Assembly (NCBI GenBank): GCA_015075445.1
Contig: JABTUJ010000018.1
Span: 62,001 to 126,000, forward strand
DNA length: 64,000 nt
Direction of reading: 5' to 3'
Source: Verrucomicrobiales bacterium
GTDB taxonomy: Bacteria > Verrucomicrobiota > Verrucomicrobiia > Limisphaerales > J093
Both the position numbers and the translations under genes were made by a program. The notes beneath the pieces are model-generated. The model was not told the origin of the DNA. It saw nothing but the letters and a program-made list of their open reading frames with translations, and did no database searches. Positions 18,617 to 27,346 of the stretch are shown piece by piece (within the stretch, counting starts at the first letter, position 1; every line of letters begins with the position of its first letter).

Positions 18617-20326
18617 TCACCGTTCCGGGAGCGGTTCGGTCGGGACGGACACCGTGACGCTGTTCGAGACACCGGTGCCCCGGGGACCCTGCGGCGTGGG
18701 AAGCACGGCGTAGACCCGGTAGCGGTACGTCTGGCCGGGCTGAACGTTCGGGTCGATGGCCGTGGTGAGGTCCGATCCGGCCTTTCCGATGGCGTTCACA
18801 AAGTCCGCTCCCGCAGCTCCGGTGGCCCGCTGCACGACGAACGCGACTTCGCCTTCGGCGTGATCGACCCACGCGAGCTCCACGCCGGCGGTGCTTACCT
18901 TCACCACCCGCAGGTCGCTGGGTGCGTCCGCCGAAGGCGGGCCGGGTCGGGGTCCGGATGGTTCGGGCGGGCGTGGCAACACCCGCGGCGGAGGACGGGT
19001 ACCGGGGTGATCGAGTTGTTCGCGGGCCAAGGCGTAGCGCCGGCGAATGAAGGATTCCATCGAGGCGAGCATGTCCTCGACGTTGGTGTCGGAAGGCACC
19101 GTGACCCGCCGCACCGGGAAGGGGTCTTCGGCGAGGGGTTCGCGGATCTGTTCGTGAAGTACCCGCAGTTTCGGGATGAGGACTTCGGGCCGGAACCAGG
19201 TCTCGAGGATGTCGTTCGCGTGCTGCCGGTATCTCTGCAGCAGGACGGGATCGGCGATCAACCGTTCCATCAGGGGACGGCCCGGCACGGGCGCGGGCCA
19301 GGCCGCATTCCAGCCGGCGAGCACGGGGATCTGGCCAAACGCGTCGTCCGCGAATCCCACGTCCAGATCCCAGGGAAGGTAGGTCCAGCGTCCGTCCGCC
19401 GGGTTCCGGTAGAGGTAGTAGTTGTGCGGAGCCCACCCCGTGTACTGATCGAAAGCGCCGGCCAGCAACAGCACGGACGTGGTCTTGAGAAACGCCTCCA
19501 CATCCAGCCGGGCCTCCAGGTCCTCAAGAGTGGCCGCGGGAGTGTCGATGGTCCGGATGAATTCGATCAGGCCGGCAAACGCACCGGCCTCGTCGCCGCC
19601 CTTCCGTTCGAAGGCCTTCCGAGACAGCGTCGGATCGCTCCCCAGGTAGCGGAAGTCCGCGCCGGGTCCGCCTTCATCCACCTTGAACAGCGGCCCGTCG
19701 GCGGAGGGAAACCGGCGTTCGAGATAGGACCGGTCGATCCGCTCGACGTTCACATACACCCCTGCCGGGCGGCCGTTGAGATAGACGCGGGCGTGGTTGC
19801 AGCGACAGGCTTTGACGCCGACGCCCCGCAGTACCTCCGTAATCAGCGGTTCGCTGAACAGGCCCCCGAACTGGATGCCGTTGTCCAGGGCGACATGCCG
19901 CAGTCCCAGGAACCGCAGCCCCGGCCGGTATTCCGCGCAGGAGACCAGGAAGGAGCGTTTGTGCGACGCGTGAGGCATCGAGGAACTGTTGCCGCGGAAC
20001 CGGATGCCCACCGGGCCAAGGGTCTGGTCGCCCCAGCGAAACACCCCCGGGACGCTGATGCGCTGGGGGAGGGCGCGGTGAAGCCGATCCAGGTCCTCCG
20101 GCGCGATCTCCAGGTGGATGGTCTGCACCACTGCCGGGTCATAGAATCGGTCGCTGGGATCATCCGCTGCGGCGGCCGATGCGGCGTGCAGGCTGGCTGT
20201 CAAGACCACCCACCCCAGGAAGGAAGCCAGTCCGAGCCTCGCAAGTCGCCCGACGCGTTCGCCCGGCTGTCCCCGCGCCTCGACCCGATCCGGCCCATCA
20301 AGGTCACTGGTACACCGCAGCATCAT
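18617..20326 (-). CDS. CotH kinase family protein with fibronectin type III-like tail
   Basis: Secreted CotH-like atypical kinase, 569 residues. I chose the ATG at 20326 (MMLRCTSDLDG) because upstream codons lie in a family F repeat; a hydrophobic stretch LGLASFLGWVVLTASLHAASA follows as signal sequence. The CotH features are FRGNSSSMPHASHKRSF, VYLNGRPAGVYVNVERID, LFKVDEGG and the acidic YLPWDLDVGFADD, the likely Mg/ATP site. The C-terminal 95 residues (DLRVVKVSTAGVELAW to RYRVYAV) look like an FN3 domain, preceded by a Pro-rich linker. In Bacillus CotH phosphorylates spore coat proteins; in this phylum the targets are unknown. A second CotH protein is at 60397-62070. Confidence 0.85.
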   Translation of the reverse strand: MMLRCTSDLDGPDRVEARGQPGERVGRLARLGLASFLGWVVLTASLHAASAAAADDPSDRFYDPAVVQTIHLEIAPEDLDRLHRALPQRISVPGVFRWGDQTLGPVGIRFRGNSSSMPHASHKRSFLVSCAEYRPGLRFLGLRHVALDNGIQFGGLFSEPLITEVLRGVGVKACRCNHARVYLNGRPAGVYVNVERIDRSYLERRFPSADGPLFKVDEGGPGADFRYLGSDPTLSRKAFERKGGDEAGAFAGLIEFIRTIDTPAATLEDLEARLDVEAFLKTTSVLLLAGAFDQYTGWAPHNYYLYRNPADGRWTYLPWDLDVGFADDAFGQIPVLAGWNAAWPAPVPGRPLMERLIADPVLLQRYRQHANDILETWFRPEVLIPKLRVLHEQIREPLAEDPFPVRRVTVPSDTNVEDMLASMESFIRRRYALAREQLDHPGTRPPPRVLPRPPEPSGPRPGPPSADAPSDLRVVKVSTAGVELAWVDHAEGEVAFVVQRATGAAGADFVNAIGKAGSDLTTAIDPNVQPGQTYRYRVYAVLPTPQGPRGTGVSNSVTVSVPTEPLPER

Positions 20327-20661
20327 GAGGTCAGGCTCCGGTCGGCCTCGTGCAGCGTCAAGCCCGGGTTCCGCGCAAGGCGGGCATTTGACCTGCCGGA
20401 GTCGCTGGCGGAGAGTGGGCCAACTGTGAATTCTCCGGGAACCTGTGGTGCAGGCGTCCCGCCTGCCGCTTCTCCCTCCAGCGCGCCGCTGGGAGCTGGC
20501 GCGCCCCTTGGCATGCCGACCACCGTTGGGCGCGACTTCGCCCACTGGAATCCTGGAACTTCCCTTGAACTTTGGCTTTTGAGCTTTGAGCTTCGCCCTT
20601 CGTCGTTGGCCCCACCCGGTTCAAGGCCCCTGAGCGCGTCCCAAAGGAACCGGCCCTTCCC
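20327..20661. other. 335-nt gap: family F, family G and partial family C copies
   Basis: No gene. 20444-20470 is family F (TGTGGTGCAGGCGTCCCGCC). 20565-20605 is a CTTTGAGCTTCGCCCTTCG low-complexity stretch (family G). 20615-20664 matches the family C segment that contains GGCCCCTGAGCAGGTCC and AAGGAAC before CCCATG; here it leads straight into the start of the next gene, so the repeat may supply its ribosome site (AAAGGAAC) and start codon. Confidence 0.6.
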
Positions 20662-21573
20662 ATGCCTCCCATGACCACACCCTTGCCCCGGGCAGACCAC
20701 CCTCGCCGCGGTGGGCGTGCATTCACGCTGATCGAACTGCTCGTGGTGATTGCCGTCATCGCCATCCTTGCGGGATTGCTCCTGCCGGCACTGGCCGGCG
20801 CCAAGTCACGTGCCCAGCGGCTCAAGTGCACCGCCCAAATGAAGTAGCTTGGGCTGGGCTTCAGCCTCTTTACGTCCGATCACCTGGACCAGTACCCGCC
20901 CACGGCCTTTGCCACCGGGGACTACCAGTATCAGCTCTCCTGGGATGACTACATCCATCGCTACATCGGCGGTTCCGCGCCGGAGGCGGACCTGCTCGTC
21001 GGCGTCTCGGGCGGGATCGCCGATCGCGCCACGATCCCGCGGATTCTCAAGTGCCCGGCGGACAAGATCGAGATCACGATCAGTTGGGCTGTCTTCGGCC
21101 AGCGCCGGACGTACGCCATGAACTATGCCGGGCCGTCGTTCATGATCACCTCCCGCAACGGCCCCCTGCCTGCCCCGGAGTACGGCGTGGGGATTTACTA
21201 CAACCTGCGGGGCTCGGCCCCGGGTTCGTTGCCGGATTGGGAGCCACGCGGCTTTCCGGAAACCGTGGTCCAGGACCCCGCGGGCACGCTGCTGCTGGTC
21301 GAACAGCCGGAGGGCGGCAACATTGCGGGCAACGACTGGCCCTCCTTTTCCATGGGGCCCGTCGGCCCGGCGTCGGGGGGCGACCAGAGTCCGTACCAGA
21401 TCGTCGCGGGCGGAAGGCAAAAGTGGGGGGAAGTGGCGTACGGGCTGCACGCGCGGCGGTTCAACTATCTCTTTCACGATGGCCACGTGGCCATTCATCG
21501 CCTCACCGACACGGTTGGCACCGGTACGACGAACGCCCCCCGTGGCATGTGGACGATGAAGGCTGGGGATTAG
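20662..21573 (+). pseudogene. Prepilin-like protein interrupted by one in-frame amber codon
   Basis: N-terminus: MPPMTTPLPRADHPRRGGRA then FTLIELLVVIAVIAILAGLL, a class III prepilin leader. The frame meets TAG at 20845-20847 just after TAQMK, then continues open in the same frame for 241 codons with typical family sequence (LGLGFSLFTSDH, ILKCPADK, YAMNY, and H-x9-DG as HARRFNYLFHDG) to a stop at 21573. The family usually has Gln here (MKQLGLG-like), so a single CAG-to-TAG change explains the break. Without the amber codon the protein would be 303 residues. It may be a recent pseudogene, a suppressed stop, or a sequencing error. Confidence 0.85.
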
Positions 21574-21609
21574 GGGGGATACCCTTTGCTTGGCAGGGAA
21601 CCACGACCG

Positions 21610-21684
21610 ACTGTAGGCGCCGACGTGAGGAGGCGAAGGGTATTGGCCCCGGCCCACAACGCCTCCTCACGTCGGCGCCTACAG
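21610..21684. repeat. Family D palindrome
   Basis: CTGTAGGCGCCGACGTGAGG at the left is the exact reverse complement of CCTCACGTCGGCGCCTACAG at the right, around a loop of about 30 nt. Outer flanks GGGAACCACGAC and GAGGTTTCC extend the symmetry. It lies 36 nt after the broken prepilin gene and could act as a terminator or RNA-stabilising stem. Other copies are at 50288-50361 and 57077-57151. Confidence 0.88.
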
Positions 21685-21766
21685 CGGCGATGAGGTTTCC
21701 AGGTTGGGGTGGCGCTGGACCGCCGGAAGGAAACGGAAGCGCCGCCGTCCTCGCTGGGGGCGAGTT

Positions 21767-22603
21767 GACGAAAAGCGCCGCTGGAAGTCGGCGCACTCGT
21801 GCGCCTGAGAGCGCACTGGAACAGCAGGGTGCAAGTCCCTGACCTGGCCGACACTGTAGGGCCAGTAACTGAAAGTAACTGCATCGGGGCGAGAACCCCG
21901 GGTGGAGAGCAACTGGAAGTGAACCACCAGTCCGTAACAACGTCTGTCCGTAAGGGCGGGCAGTGTGAACTCGATTCGGTCGGCGGTTCTGGCGAGCCGG
22001 CGAGTGCGGGGCGAAGCCCGAACGAAATAGAGCGGTCAGCGTTGAGGGAGTGGAGCGCGTCTGATCGAGGGCCGTCGATGGTTGGAGACAGAATGGTGGG
22101 AAGTTCTGGTGACGTGAATCAGGGAACCACGGCCGGTGGCGAGAACGGAACCGGTCGGGGTCAGAGCCCCCGTAGTAGCGCGGAAGCGAGTAATGATCGT
22201 GGAGCGAAGGGGGGTAGGAACGTGGTGTTGGGAGCGAGACGAGTGCCATCCCACAAGGGTCCGGGTAGTGCCGCAAGGCTGTTCGCTCGGATGCGCCGGA
22301 ACACCGGGCTTGGCATCGGATCCCCACCCGACAGTGGACCGTCCTGCGCGAGCGGGATGAGCGGGGCGCAAGCCTGCGCGGCTGGCTGGAGTCATTCTGA
22401 CGCCTTGACCTCCACGCCTGGCCACCTCCATCGGCAGCCACGGACTGGAAAGCCGGATGCGGGAGATCCGCCTGTCCGGTTTGGGAGGGAGGGGGAGTGT
22501 TCAATCCGCTCCTCCTACCCTCATCAAATGCTCCGCGACCCCCACCGCGCCGGCCGAGCGCAATGCGTTTGGAGTGCGCCGTCTTCCAGCGGCGCTTTTT
22601 GTG
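21767..22603. repeat. Family A palindrome split by a group II intron
   Basis: Left part 21767-21798 (GACGAAAAGCGCCGCTGGAA to GGCGCACTC) and right part 22525-22603 (CAAATGCTCCGCGACCC to CGGCGCTTTTTGTG). Removing 21799-22524 joins CACTC to CAAATGCTCCGCGACCC. This matches the centre of the intact copies (CACTCCACACGCTCCGCGAC at 18.4 kb), so the element was whole before the insertion. Confidence 0.8.
21799..22524 (+). mobile_element. ORF-less group II intron (about 726 nt)
   Basis: 5' end GTGCGCC fits the group II consensus GUGYG. CAGCAGGGTGCAAGTCCCTG and later domain I-like sequence follow. Near the 3' end, AGCCGGATGCGGGAGATCCG then CCTGTCCGGTTT folds as a 34-nt domain V, with the AGC catalytic triad opposite GGTTT and a CT bulge. 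A domain VI-like stem (GGGAGGGAGGGGG to CTCCTCCTACCC) ends in AT at 22524. No reverse transcriptase frame occurs, so splicing or mobility would need a maturase from elsewhere. The 5' exon ends in the stem GCGCCG/CGGCGC then ACTC, like sites used by group IIC introns next to hairpins. The 5' boundary could instead be near 21818, because the family A copy at 26158 also contains GTGCGCCTGTGAGGGCGCAC. Confidence 0.72.
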
Positions 22604-22703
22604 GGTGGCGGCGGACCAGACGAGCCGCGCCGGAGCGAGAGTGTCCACGGCGAGCCGTTTGCCGCTTTACATCAGCGATACCGCGGCAAATGCTCCTCGG
22701 CGC

Positions 22704-24041
22704 ATGAACTCCCACGGTTCCCTTTCCGGCGCTTCCCCGCGGTGTTCGACGGCGGGGAGGCTTTCGCGACGTCACTTTCTTCGCTCGGCCCTGGCCGCTT
22801 CGGCGGCGCCGCTGCTGGTCCGGGCCTCGGTGTTGGGCCGCGCCGGCACCGTCGGCCCCAACAGCCGCATCGCCTTCGGCGGCATCGGCATGGGCAACCG
22901 CGCCCTGTTCATCCTCCCGAACTTCCTCGCGATGCGCGACCTCCAGTTCGTCGCGGTGAGCGATGCCCGCGAGGACCGGCGGAAGGCGTCGAGCGAGGCC
23001 ATCAACGCGCATTACCGGAACCAGGATTGCCGCATCTACCAGGACTTTCGCGAAATGCTGGCGCAAAAGGACATTGACGCTGTGCTGATCGCCACGGGCA
23101 ATCGCTGGCACGCCACCGCGTCGATGTTCGCCGCCCGGGCGGGCAAGGACATCTACTGCGAGAAGCCCATCAGCCTGACCATCCGCGAAGGCCGGCAACT
23201 CGTCGATATGTGCCGCCGCTTCGGGGCCATCTACCAGGCCGGCACCCAGCGGCGCTCGACCGAGAGCTACCAGTTCGCGCGCGACCTGGTGCGGCAGGGG
23301 AAGATCGGCAAGGTCCACACCGTCGAGATGCAGGTCTGGACCGGCGGCACGGTGCCCCATCAGCCCGCCACCCCGGTTCCTGCCGGGTGGGACTATGACC
23401 AATGGCTGGGCCCGGTGCAGTGGCGTCCGTTCGTGCCCGGTCGCGTCAATGGTTGGGCCTACTTCTGGGACACCGGCGAAGGCATGCACACGGACATGGG
23501 CACGCATTACACCGACCAGATGCAGTGGGTGCTGGGAACGGACCACACGATGCCGGTGGAGTTCGAGACGACCGACATGGTCTGGCCGGACCCGAAGCAG
23601 TGGATGAGCGAGACGGCGATTTCCGGGACGTTCAAGTGCCGTTACGCCGACGGGGTGCAGGGGATTCTCTACCAGCGCAAGGGCTTCACCGATCGTTACA
23701 TCAAGTACATCGGCGACGGAGGCTGGATCCAGGTGGACGATGAGACGGATGTCGTGACCGCTGAACCCCGTTCCATCCTCCAGGCCCGGCAGGAGGGCGG
23801 CGTAAGCTGGTCCAACGCCAGCTCCCACATCCGGGATCTGCTCGACTGCATCCGGAGCCGGCGCCAGCCGCAGTGTCACCCGGAAGTTGCTCATCGCGCA
23901 CAGGCCATCGTTGAGAGCATGACCATCGCCGCGCGGCTCAGTCGGAAGCTGAAGTGGGATCCAGTGAAGGAGGTCTTCGACTCCGAGGAAGCCAACCGCA
24001 TGCTGTACCGCGAGCCCCGGGCTCCGTGGCGCGTCGTCTAA
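22704..24041 (+). CDS. Gfo/Idh/MocA family oxidoreductase, Tat-exported
   Basis: NAD(P)-dependent sugar/inositol oxidoreductase family, 445 residues from the ATG at 22704; upstream codons belong to the split repeat. The leader RLSRRHFLRSALAASAAPLL is a twin-arginine signal, so the protein is probably exported with its cofactor, like Zymomonas glucose-fructose oxidoreductase. The Rossmann motif is GGIGMGNR, and DIYCEKPISL supplies the family Lys. GEGMHTDMGTHYTDQMQWVL matches the substrate-domain His region. The C-terminal family tail ends PEVAHRAQAIVESMTIAARL. Substrate is not deducible. The HEAT-repeat gene starts 23 nt downstream. Confidence 0.93.
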   Translation: MNSHGSLSGASPRCSTAGRLSRRHFLRSALAASAAPLLVRASVLGRAGTVGPNSRIAFGGIGMGNRALFILPNFLAMRDLQFVAVSDAREDRRKASSEAINAHYRNQDCRIYQDFREMLAQKDIDAVLIATGNRWHATASMFAARAGKDIYCEKPISLTIREGRQLVDMCRRFGAIYQAGTQRRSTESYQFARDLVRQGKIGKVHTVEMQVWTGGTVPHQPATPVPAGWDYDQWLGPVQWRPFVPGRVNGWAYFWDTGEGMHTDMGTHYTDQMQWVLGTDHTMPVEFETTDMVWPDPKQWMSETAISGTFKCRYADGVQGILYQRKGFTDRYIKYIGDGGWIQVDDETDVVTAEPRSILQARQEGGVSWSNASSHIRDLLDCIRSRRQPQCHPEVAHRAQAIVESMTIAARLSRKLKWDPVKEVFDSEEANRMLYREPRAPWRVV

Positions 24042-24064
24042 ACCCATCTCCTGCCTGAACCCCC

Positions 24065-26071
24065 ATGCTGAGTTCCATGAAATCGCTGATTATCCGCGCC
24101 GCCCTGGTGGGCCTGCCCCTCTGGCTGCCCTTCGTCCTGTCGGGCGCTGATTACCGTTCCACGTACCTCGCCGCGGCCCGTTACGAATCCGGCGGGGACG
24201 TCCTGCCGCTGCGCCAGATCGAACAATGGGTCAGCCAATCGCCGGGCAACGAGGCGCTCCGCATCGAGACCGAGAACGGCCTGGTCGAGCTGTTGCGCGG
24301 CGACGCCACGTTCGAAGCCCGGCGCTTTGCCTGCCAGCAGTTGGCCGTGATCGGGCGCGAGGCCTGCGTGCCGGCGTTGGCCGCGATGCTTGATTCCTCC
24401 GAGACGGTGGGCATTGCCTGCCTGGCGCTGACCGGCAACCCGTCGCCACGCGCCAGCGCTGTCCTCCGCCGCCGGCTCGAACGCGCCTCCGGCCTGGACC
24501 AGGCCCAGATCGCGCATGCGTTGGGCGTCCGGCAGGACGGTCGCGCCGTCGCGGCCCTCAGTCGCTTGGCCCGATCCGGCACCCCGGCGGTGGCGGAGGC
24601 GGCCGTGATTGCCCTGGGCCAGATCGGAACCGGCCCGGCCCAGGAAACGCTGGCGGGTCTGCGCCGGGGGGGGGCCGCATCGCTGCATCGGGCCGTGGCC
24701 GACGCCTCGCTGCAGGTGGCGGACCAACTGCTTGCCCGCGGCAACCGGCGGGCGGCCGCGAACCTCTACACGGAACTCATGGCCACCGGCCAACCCGACG
24801 ACATTCGCCGGGGAGCGCTGGGCGGCTTGCTGCGACTGGACCCCGACGGCGGAGAGGAACGGATGTTGCGGGTCCTGAGCGGGCGCGACGAAACCTTGAA
24901 GCCGGTGGCCATCGCGGCGCTTCCGGAACTCCAGCGGCAGAACGCCTCGGAGAAGTTCGCCCTGACGCTGCCGGGGCTTGCGCCGTTCGACCAGATCCTG
25001 CTCGTCCAGGCCCTCAGCCAGCGGGGGGACGCCGCCGCCCGCACGGCGGTGCGCGGGCAGTTGAGGAACCCCAACGCCGAGGTGCGGCTGGCGGCGATCC
25101 AGGCCGAAGGCGCCGATGGCAATTCCGATTCCGTGCCCGCTTTGGCTCATGCGTTGCTCGAGTTCAACGCCCCCGCCGACCAGCGCGCCATCGAGTTGGC
25201 CTTGAGCCGCCTGCCCGGCGGCAACGACGTGGACCGGGCGCTCGCCGCCCAGTTGCGCAACCGCATGGCTGGACCCAAAACTCCCTTCCTCGCCGCGCTC
25301 GTGCGCCGCGCCCATCCCGAGTCGCTCCGCCTGTTCCTTGCCGAGGCCGCCAGCCCCGACCCTGCGACGGCGAAGCTCGCCTTCCAGGGGCTGAGCCGGG
25401 TGGCCGGTCCGGACGATCTCGCCCCGGTGCTCAAGGCGCTGGGCGGCTTGCGTGCCGACGGCGTTCTCGAGGACGCGCAGGCGGCCGTGGGTCAGGTGCT
25501 CCGGCGTGCTGTGACTCCCGCCCGCGCCTCGGCGGCCGTCCGTGATGCGCTGAAGGCGGCACCGGGCTTCGAGGGCCAGCAACGCTTCCTGCCGCTCCTC
25601 GCCGGCTGCCCGGATGCGGAAGGTCTGGCCCTGGTCGAGACCGCGGCCAAGGCGTCGGACGCTCCCACCCGCAACCTGGGTTTGCGGACTTTGGCGGACT
25701 GGCCGGAGATCAGCGCCTGGACCCCGCTGGCCGCGGCCTATGGCGAAGCCGCCTCGGAGACCGAACGCATCCTGGCCCTCCGCGGTCTGGCCCGCTTACT
25801 CGGTGAACAGAATGCCAAACCGGACGCCCAACTCATCGCCCGGTACCGCGATCTTTTCGCCAGCGCGAAGGGCGACAGCGATCGCAAGCTTGTGCTGGGT
25901 GCCCTCGCCGCCTGTGCGCATCCGGACGCCCTGACCCTCGCGGTTGAACAACTCGCCAGCCCAGGGGTTCGCGCGGAGGCCACGTTCGCGGTGAAGAACA
26001 TCGCCAGCCTGATCAAGGCCCAGCATCCGCAGGCCGCCGAGGCCGCGCTGCAGAAGCTCCGGGAGAATTAG
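24065..26071 (+). CDS. Secreted HEAT-repeat protein
   Basis: 668 residues. The start is ATG 24065 or ATG 24077; both give a signal peptide (SLIIRAALVGLPLWLPFVLSGAD). The remainder is a run of about 35-residue helical pairs rich in Ala, Leu and Arg (AVAALSRLARSGTPAVAEAAVIALGQIG-like), i.e. HEAT/PBS-type repeats, with no catalytic motif. Such solenoids are binding scaffolds. In this phylum they are often found beside or fused to membrane-bound dehydrogenases, and the neighbouring Gfo/Idh protein, also exported, is a plausible partner (inference). Gene ends GCGCTGCAGAAGCTCCGGG then TAG. Confidence 0.8.
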   Translation: MLSSMKSLIIRAALVGLPLWLPFVLSGADYRSTYLAAARYESGGDVLPLRQIEQWVSQSPGNEALRIETENGLVELLRGDATFEARRFACQQLAVIGREACVPALAAMLDSSETVGIACLALTGNPSPRASAVLRRRLERASGLDQAQIAHALGVRQDGRAVAALSRLARSGTPAVAEAAVIALGQIGTGPAQETLAGLRRGGAASLHRAVADASLQVADQLLARGNRRAAANLYTELMATGQPDDIRRGALGGLLRLDPDGGEERMLRVLSGRDETLKPVAIAALPELQRQNASEKFALTLPGLAPFDQILLVQALSQRGDAAARTAVRGQLRNPNAEVRLAAIQAEGADGNSDSVPALAHALLEFNAPADQRAIELALSRLPGGNDVDRALAAQLRNRMAGPKTPFLAALVRRAHPESLRLFLAEAASPDPATAKLAFQGLSRVAGPDDLAPVLKALGGLRADGVLEDAQAAVGQVLRRAVTPARASAAVRDALKAAPGFEGQQRFLPLLAGCPDAEGLALVETAAKASDAPTRNLGLRTLADWPEISAWTPLAAAYGEAASETERILALRGLARLLGEQNAKPDAQLIARYRDLFASAKGDSDRKLVLGALAACAHPDALTLAVEQLASPGVRAEATFAVKNIASLIKAQHPQAAEAALQKLREN

Positions 26072-26811
26072 GAGCTCGGCGGCTTCTGCCGCGCTGCTAC
26101 CAGAGCAGCAGCCTCGCAGAAGTCTGTGGTGCGGGCTTCCAGCCTGCAGCTTCCAGTGGCAAAGCGCCGCTGGAAGACGGCGAACTCGTGCGCCTGTGAG
26201 GGCGCACTCCAAACGCGGCGCGCGCTGCCCACGGCGATGGCCTCGAGGTCGACCGGCAGGCCGGCCATGGTGGGGCCGGATTTGCCCCTGGAATCGCGAG
26301 CGAGACCCTCGGAGGCGGTGGGGTGCGGGCGAGCGCATCCCGGAGGGATGCCAGACGCGGCGACCTCGAACCTCTGGCACCCCCTCCGGGGTGCCTTCGA
26401 CTTGGCCCGCGGGACCGGAGGTCGCCGCCTCGCGGCGACCTCCGGCTACCGTCTGGGACGCCTCCGGCGTTAACCGGGAGGCCGCTCTCCCACGAACCTG
26501 TGGTGCGGGCGTCCCGCCTGCACTCTCCGTGGTTCCTGGCCCCTGCGCAGGTCCGGCTGGAACAGGACGCTTCCCTTGGGCTTTGCCCTTACAGCCTTGA
26601 GCCTTGGCTTTGAGCTTTGAGCTCTGAGCTTCCCCCTTTGTGCTTCGCCACTTCGAACTTCACCCTTCCCACTTCGCCCTTCGCCCTTCCCACTTCGAAC
26701 TTCGCCCTTCCCACTTCGAACTTCACCCTTCCGACTTCGCCCTTCGCCCTTCCCACTTCGAACTTCTTCTCCGCACTTGCCAGCGCGGCCGCACCGGCTT
26801 ACCAGAAGCGC
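26072..26811. other. 740-nt gap made almost entirely of repeats (families F, A, E, C, G)
   Basis: No gene. In order: an imperfect hairpin CTTCTGCCGC...GCAGAAG (about 26083-26123); family F (26127-26150); a family A variant (26158-26230) with an extra hairpin GTGCGCC-TGTGAG-GGCGCAC; a family E element (about 26318-26478) with CGGAGGTCGCCGCCTCGCGG and TACCGTCTGGGACGCCTCC; family F again (26501-26524); a family C fragment (26540-26580); then family G low complexity (26590-26775) of CTTTGAGC and CTTCGCCCTTCCCA/ACTTCGAACTTC units. Confidence 0.75.
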
Positions 26812-27339
26812 GTGCAGTTCCCACTCATCCTGACGTTGATCGGCCCCGACCGCCCGGGCCTCGTCGAACGGGTCGCGGGTCTGGTCGCCGAGCACGAAGG
26901 AAACTGGGTAGAGTCGCGGCTTTGTCGGCTCGGGGGACAGTTCGCCGGCATTGTGCGGGTGTTCGTCCCGGCGACCCAACGCCCGGCGTTGACCGCTGCC
27001 CTGGCGACCCTTGCCACGCAGGGTTTGAAGGTGGAGTCCTACCCGGACGAGACCGGCCCGACGCCGGACGCACCGGCCCTGGCGGCCATCGAGTTGATCG
27101 GCCAGGACCGGCCGGGAATCGTGCGGCAGATCGCCGCAGCCCTGGCGACCCGCGGGGTCAACGTCGAGGAACTGCGCACCGAATGCGTCAGCGCCCCCAT
27201 GTCCGGGGAACCGCTGTTCAAGGCCCAGGCCCGCCTGCGCTTGCCCGACGGCTGCGACGTCGCCAGTCTGCAGCGAGACCTCGAGCGCATCGCCGCCGAC
27301 CTGCAGGTGGACTTGGACTTCGAGCCTTCCGCAACCTGA
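26812..27339 (+). CDS. Two-ACT-domain protein, GcvR-like
   Basis: 175-residue protein with two ACT domains: LILTLIGPDRPGLVERVAGL (residues about 4-80) and LAAIELIGQDRPGIVRQIAA (about 90-172). This is the arrangement of the glycine cleavage regulator GcvR and related amino-acid sensors. I start it at GTG 26812 because the frame upstream is low-complexity family G repeat, which would encode a meaningless SNFTLPTSPFALPT peptide. Each domain keeps the G-x-D-R-P-G ligand-loop. The GH116 gene follows 7 nt downstream, suggesting co-transcription although no functional link is obvious. Whether it regulates glycine cleavage is not shown here. Confidence 0.75.
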   Translation: MQFPLILTLIGPDRPGLVERVAGLVAEHEGNWVESRLCRLGGQFAGIVRVFVPATQRPALTAALATLATQGLKVESYPDETGPTPDAPALAAIELIGQDRPGIVRQIAAALATRGVNVEELRTECVSAPMSGEPLFKAQARLRLPDGCDVASLQRDLERIAADLQVDLDFEPSAT

Positions 27340-27346
27340 ACTCCGC

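Noticed and set aside
20327..20545. Longer N-terminus for the first CotH protein
   Set aside because: The extension is translated from family F and G repeats; ATG 20326 places a signal peptide properly.
21799..22524. Protein-coding frames inside the intron (for example a 302-codon plus-strand frame)
   Set aside because: They cross the intron boundary into repeat sequence and contain no reverse transcriptase or other motif; the segment is better explained as structured RNA.
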